This document shows positions 5,364-5,626 of a stretch of DNA of 5,626 nucleotides, piece after piece; the stretch's first letter is position 1, and each line of letters starts with the position of its first letter. The stretch spans positions 1 through 5,626 of the forward strand of contig CAYJFZ010000040.1 in the NCBI GenBank assembly GCA_964369975.1, written 5' to 3'. The notes below the pieces were generated by a model. That model ran no database searches. It had not been told where the DNA came from and saw only the letters and a program-made list of their open reading frames with translations. Origin of the DNA: RGIG3102 sp964369975. Its GTDB lineage: Bacteria; Bacillota; Clostridia; Oscillospirales; Ruminococcaceae. Made by a program: the position numbers and the translations under genes.

Positions 5364-5403
5364 GTGGCAATAAATCGGATGGCGGCTATGCTTTGGCCTC
5401 TTT

Positions 5404-5457
5404 GAGGTGACTTTCGGCTATAATAATAGCACACTGTGCTGTTATTATAAACGCCTC
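5404..5457 (+). repeat. Large hairpin (inverted repeat) in the region after tRNA-Leu
   Basis: TATAATAATAGCAC (5419-5432) pairs with GTGCTGTTATTATA (5436-5449) over 14 bp around a 3-base loop. An outer helix GAGGTG (5404-5409) with CGCCTC (5452-5457) closes it. The two imperfect positions (5427/5441 and 5408/5453) are U-G pairs in plus-strand RNA but would be A-C mismatches in minus-strand RNA, so if it acts as RNA the plus strand is favoured. No U-run follows, so it is not a typical terminator. It may be a dispersed intergenic palindrome or part of a small RNA. Confidence 0.6.
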
Positions 5458-5507
5458 GCCTTCGCGTGCACTAAGTTAATAATTTATAGATATAAAATAT
5501 TTGCTTT

Positions 5508-5549
5508 AAGCAGAGCGCTTATTGCAACGCTTTTGCCTAAAGGCTGCTT
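5508..5549 (+). other. Possible three-way-junction RNA fold ending in a U-run
   Basis: AAGCA (5508-5512) can pair with TGCTT (5545-5549), enclosing two small hairpins: AGCG/CGCT (5514-5517 with 5528-5531) and GCC/GGC (5535-5537 with 5542-5544). T residues continue to 5552. The helices are short, so the fold could be chance, but their compact nesting followed by a U-run would suit a weak terminator or the end of a small RNA read on the plus strand. Confidence 0.25.
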
Positions 5550-5577
5550 TTTAATAAAAAATTTCATAAATACGTGC

Positions 5578-5606
5578 TTTACTTATGTTTTGCAATGTGG
5601 TATAAT
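5578..5606 (+). promoter_or_regulatory. Extended -10 promoter pointing out of the window
   Basis: TTTACT (5578-5583), a 17-base spacer and a perfect TATAAT (5601-5606) preceded by TGG (5598-5600, an extended -10) predict a start near 5613, only 14 bases from the window end. The gene it serves lies beyond the right edge and cannot be named. Confidence 0.7.
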
Positions 5607-5626
5607 TTTAAAGATTATAGTATGTT

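Larger units (their letters stand above)
5364..5626. other. Intergenic stretch without a credible gene
   Basis: No open frame with a ribosome-binding site or recognisable product is visible on either strand. The first hundred bases are richer in G and C than the surrounding intergenic DNA and contain several short inverted repeats, including CCTC-TTT-GAGG at 5397-5407. The larger folds at 5404-5457 and 5508-5549 and the promoter at 5578-5606 are listed separately. It could be a spacer with a dispersed repeat or a decayed gene; I do not recognise it. Confidence 0.6.

Noticed and set aside
5484..5567. A 27-codon minus-strand frame beginning MKFFIKKQPLGKS
   Set aside because: No ribosome-binding site, no promoter, no recognisable relative, and it crosses the inverted-repeat structure; too short to support.

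Overview
The window is an AT-rich bacterial chromosome segment with strong AGGAG-type Shine-Dalgarno sites, sigma70/sigmaA-type promoters and many hairpin-plus-U-run terminators. Together with the adjacent smpB-ssrA pair this suggests a low-GC Gram-positive (Bacillota, e.g. Clostridia or Negativicutes). That is an inference; another AT-rich phylum cannot be excluded. TGG encodes Trp and there is no sign of a non-standard code.

Layout, left half, all on the minus strand and so read from right to left. Two paralogous nucleoside hydrolase genes (4412 to 3477, then 3465 to 2533) form a tight operon with its own promoter and a symmetric terminator. Next is uraA, a uracil/nucleobase:cation symporter (2296 to 992), with its own promoter and a structured leader. 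Then comes smpB (885 to 430), and 24 bases further the tmRNA gene ssrA (405 to 61), closed by a long terminator hairpin at the window edge.

Right half, plus strand. A TRIC/UPF0126 membrane channel gene (4554-5189) is transcribed divergently from the hydrolase operon. It is followed by a well-formed promoter, a class II tRNA-Leu(UAA) (5244-5330) and a terminator. The last 263 bases hold no credible gene, but they contain a large hairpin, a possible three-way-junction fold and, at the very end, a near-consensus promoter pointing out of the window.

How the parts work together: the hydrolases split ribonucleosides into base and ribose, and UraA imports uracil, so 992-4412 reads as a nucleoside/pyrimidine salvage block. 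smpB-ssrA is the trans-translation ribosome-rescue module. TRIC and tRNA-Leu look functionally unrelated to these. I see no mobile element, CRISPR array or clear defence system. The points most worth a second look are the uraA leader (possible attenuator), the smpB promoter that overlaps the uraA terminator, the second hydrolase with Asn where the catalytic His should be, the tmRNA tag ending in LVAA, and the structured intergenic region after the tRNA.
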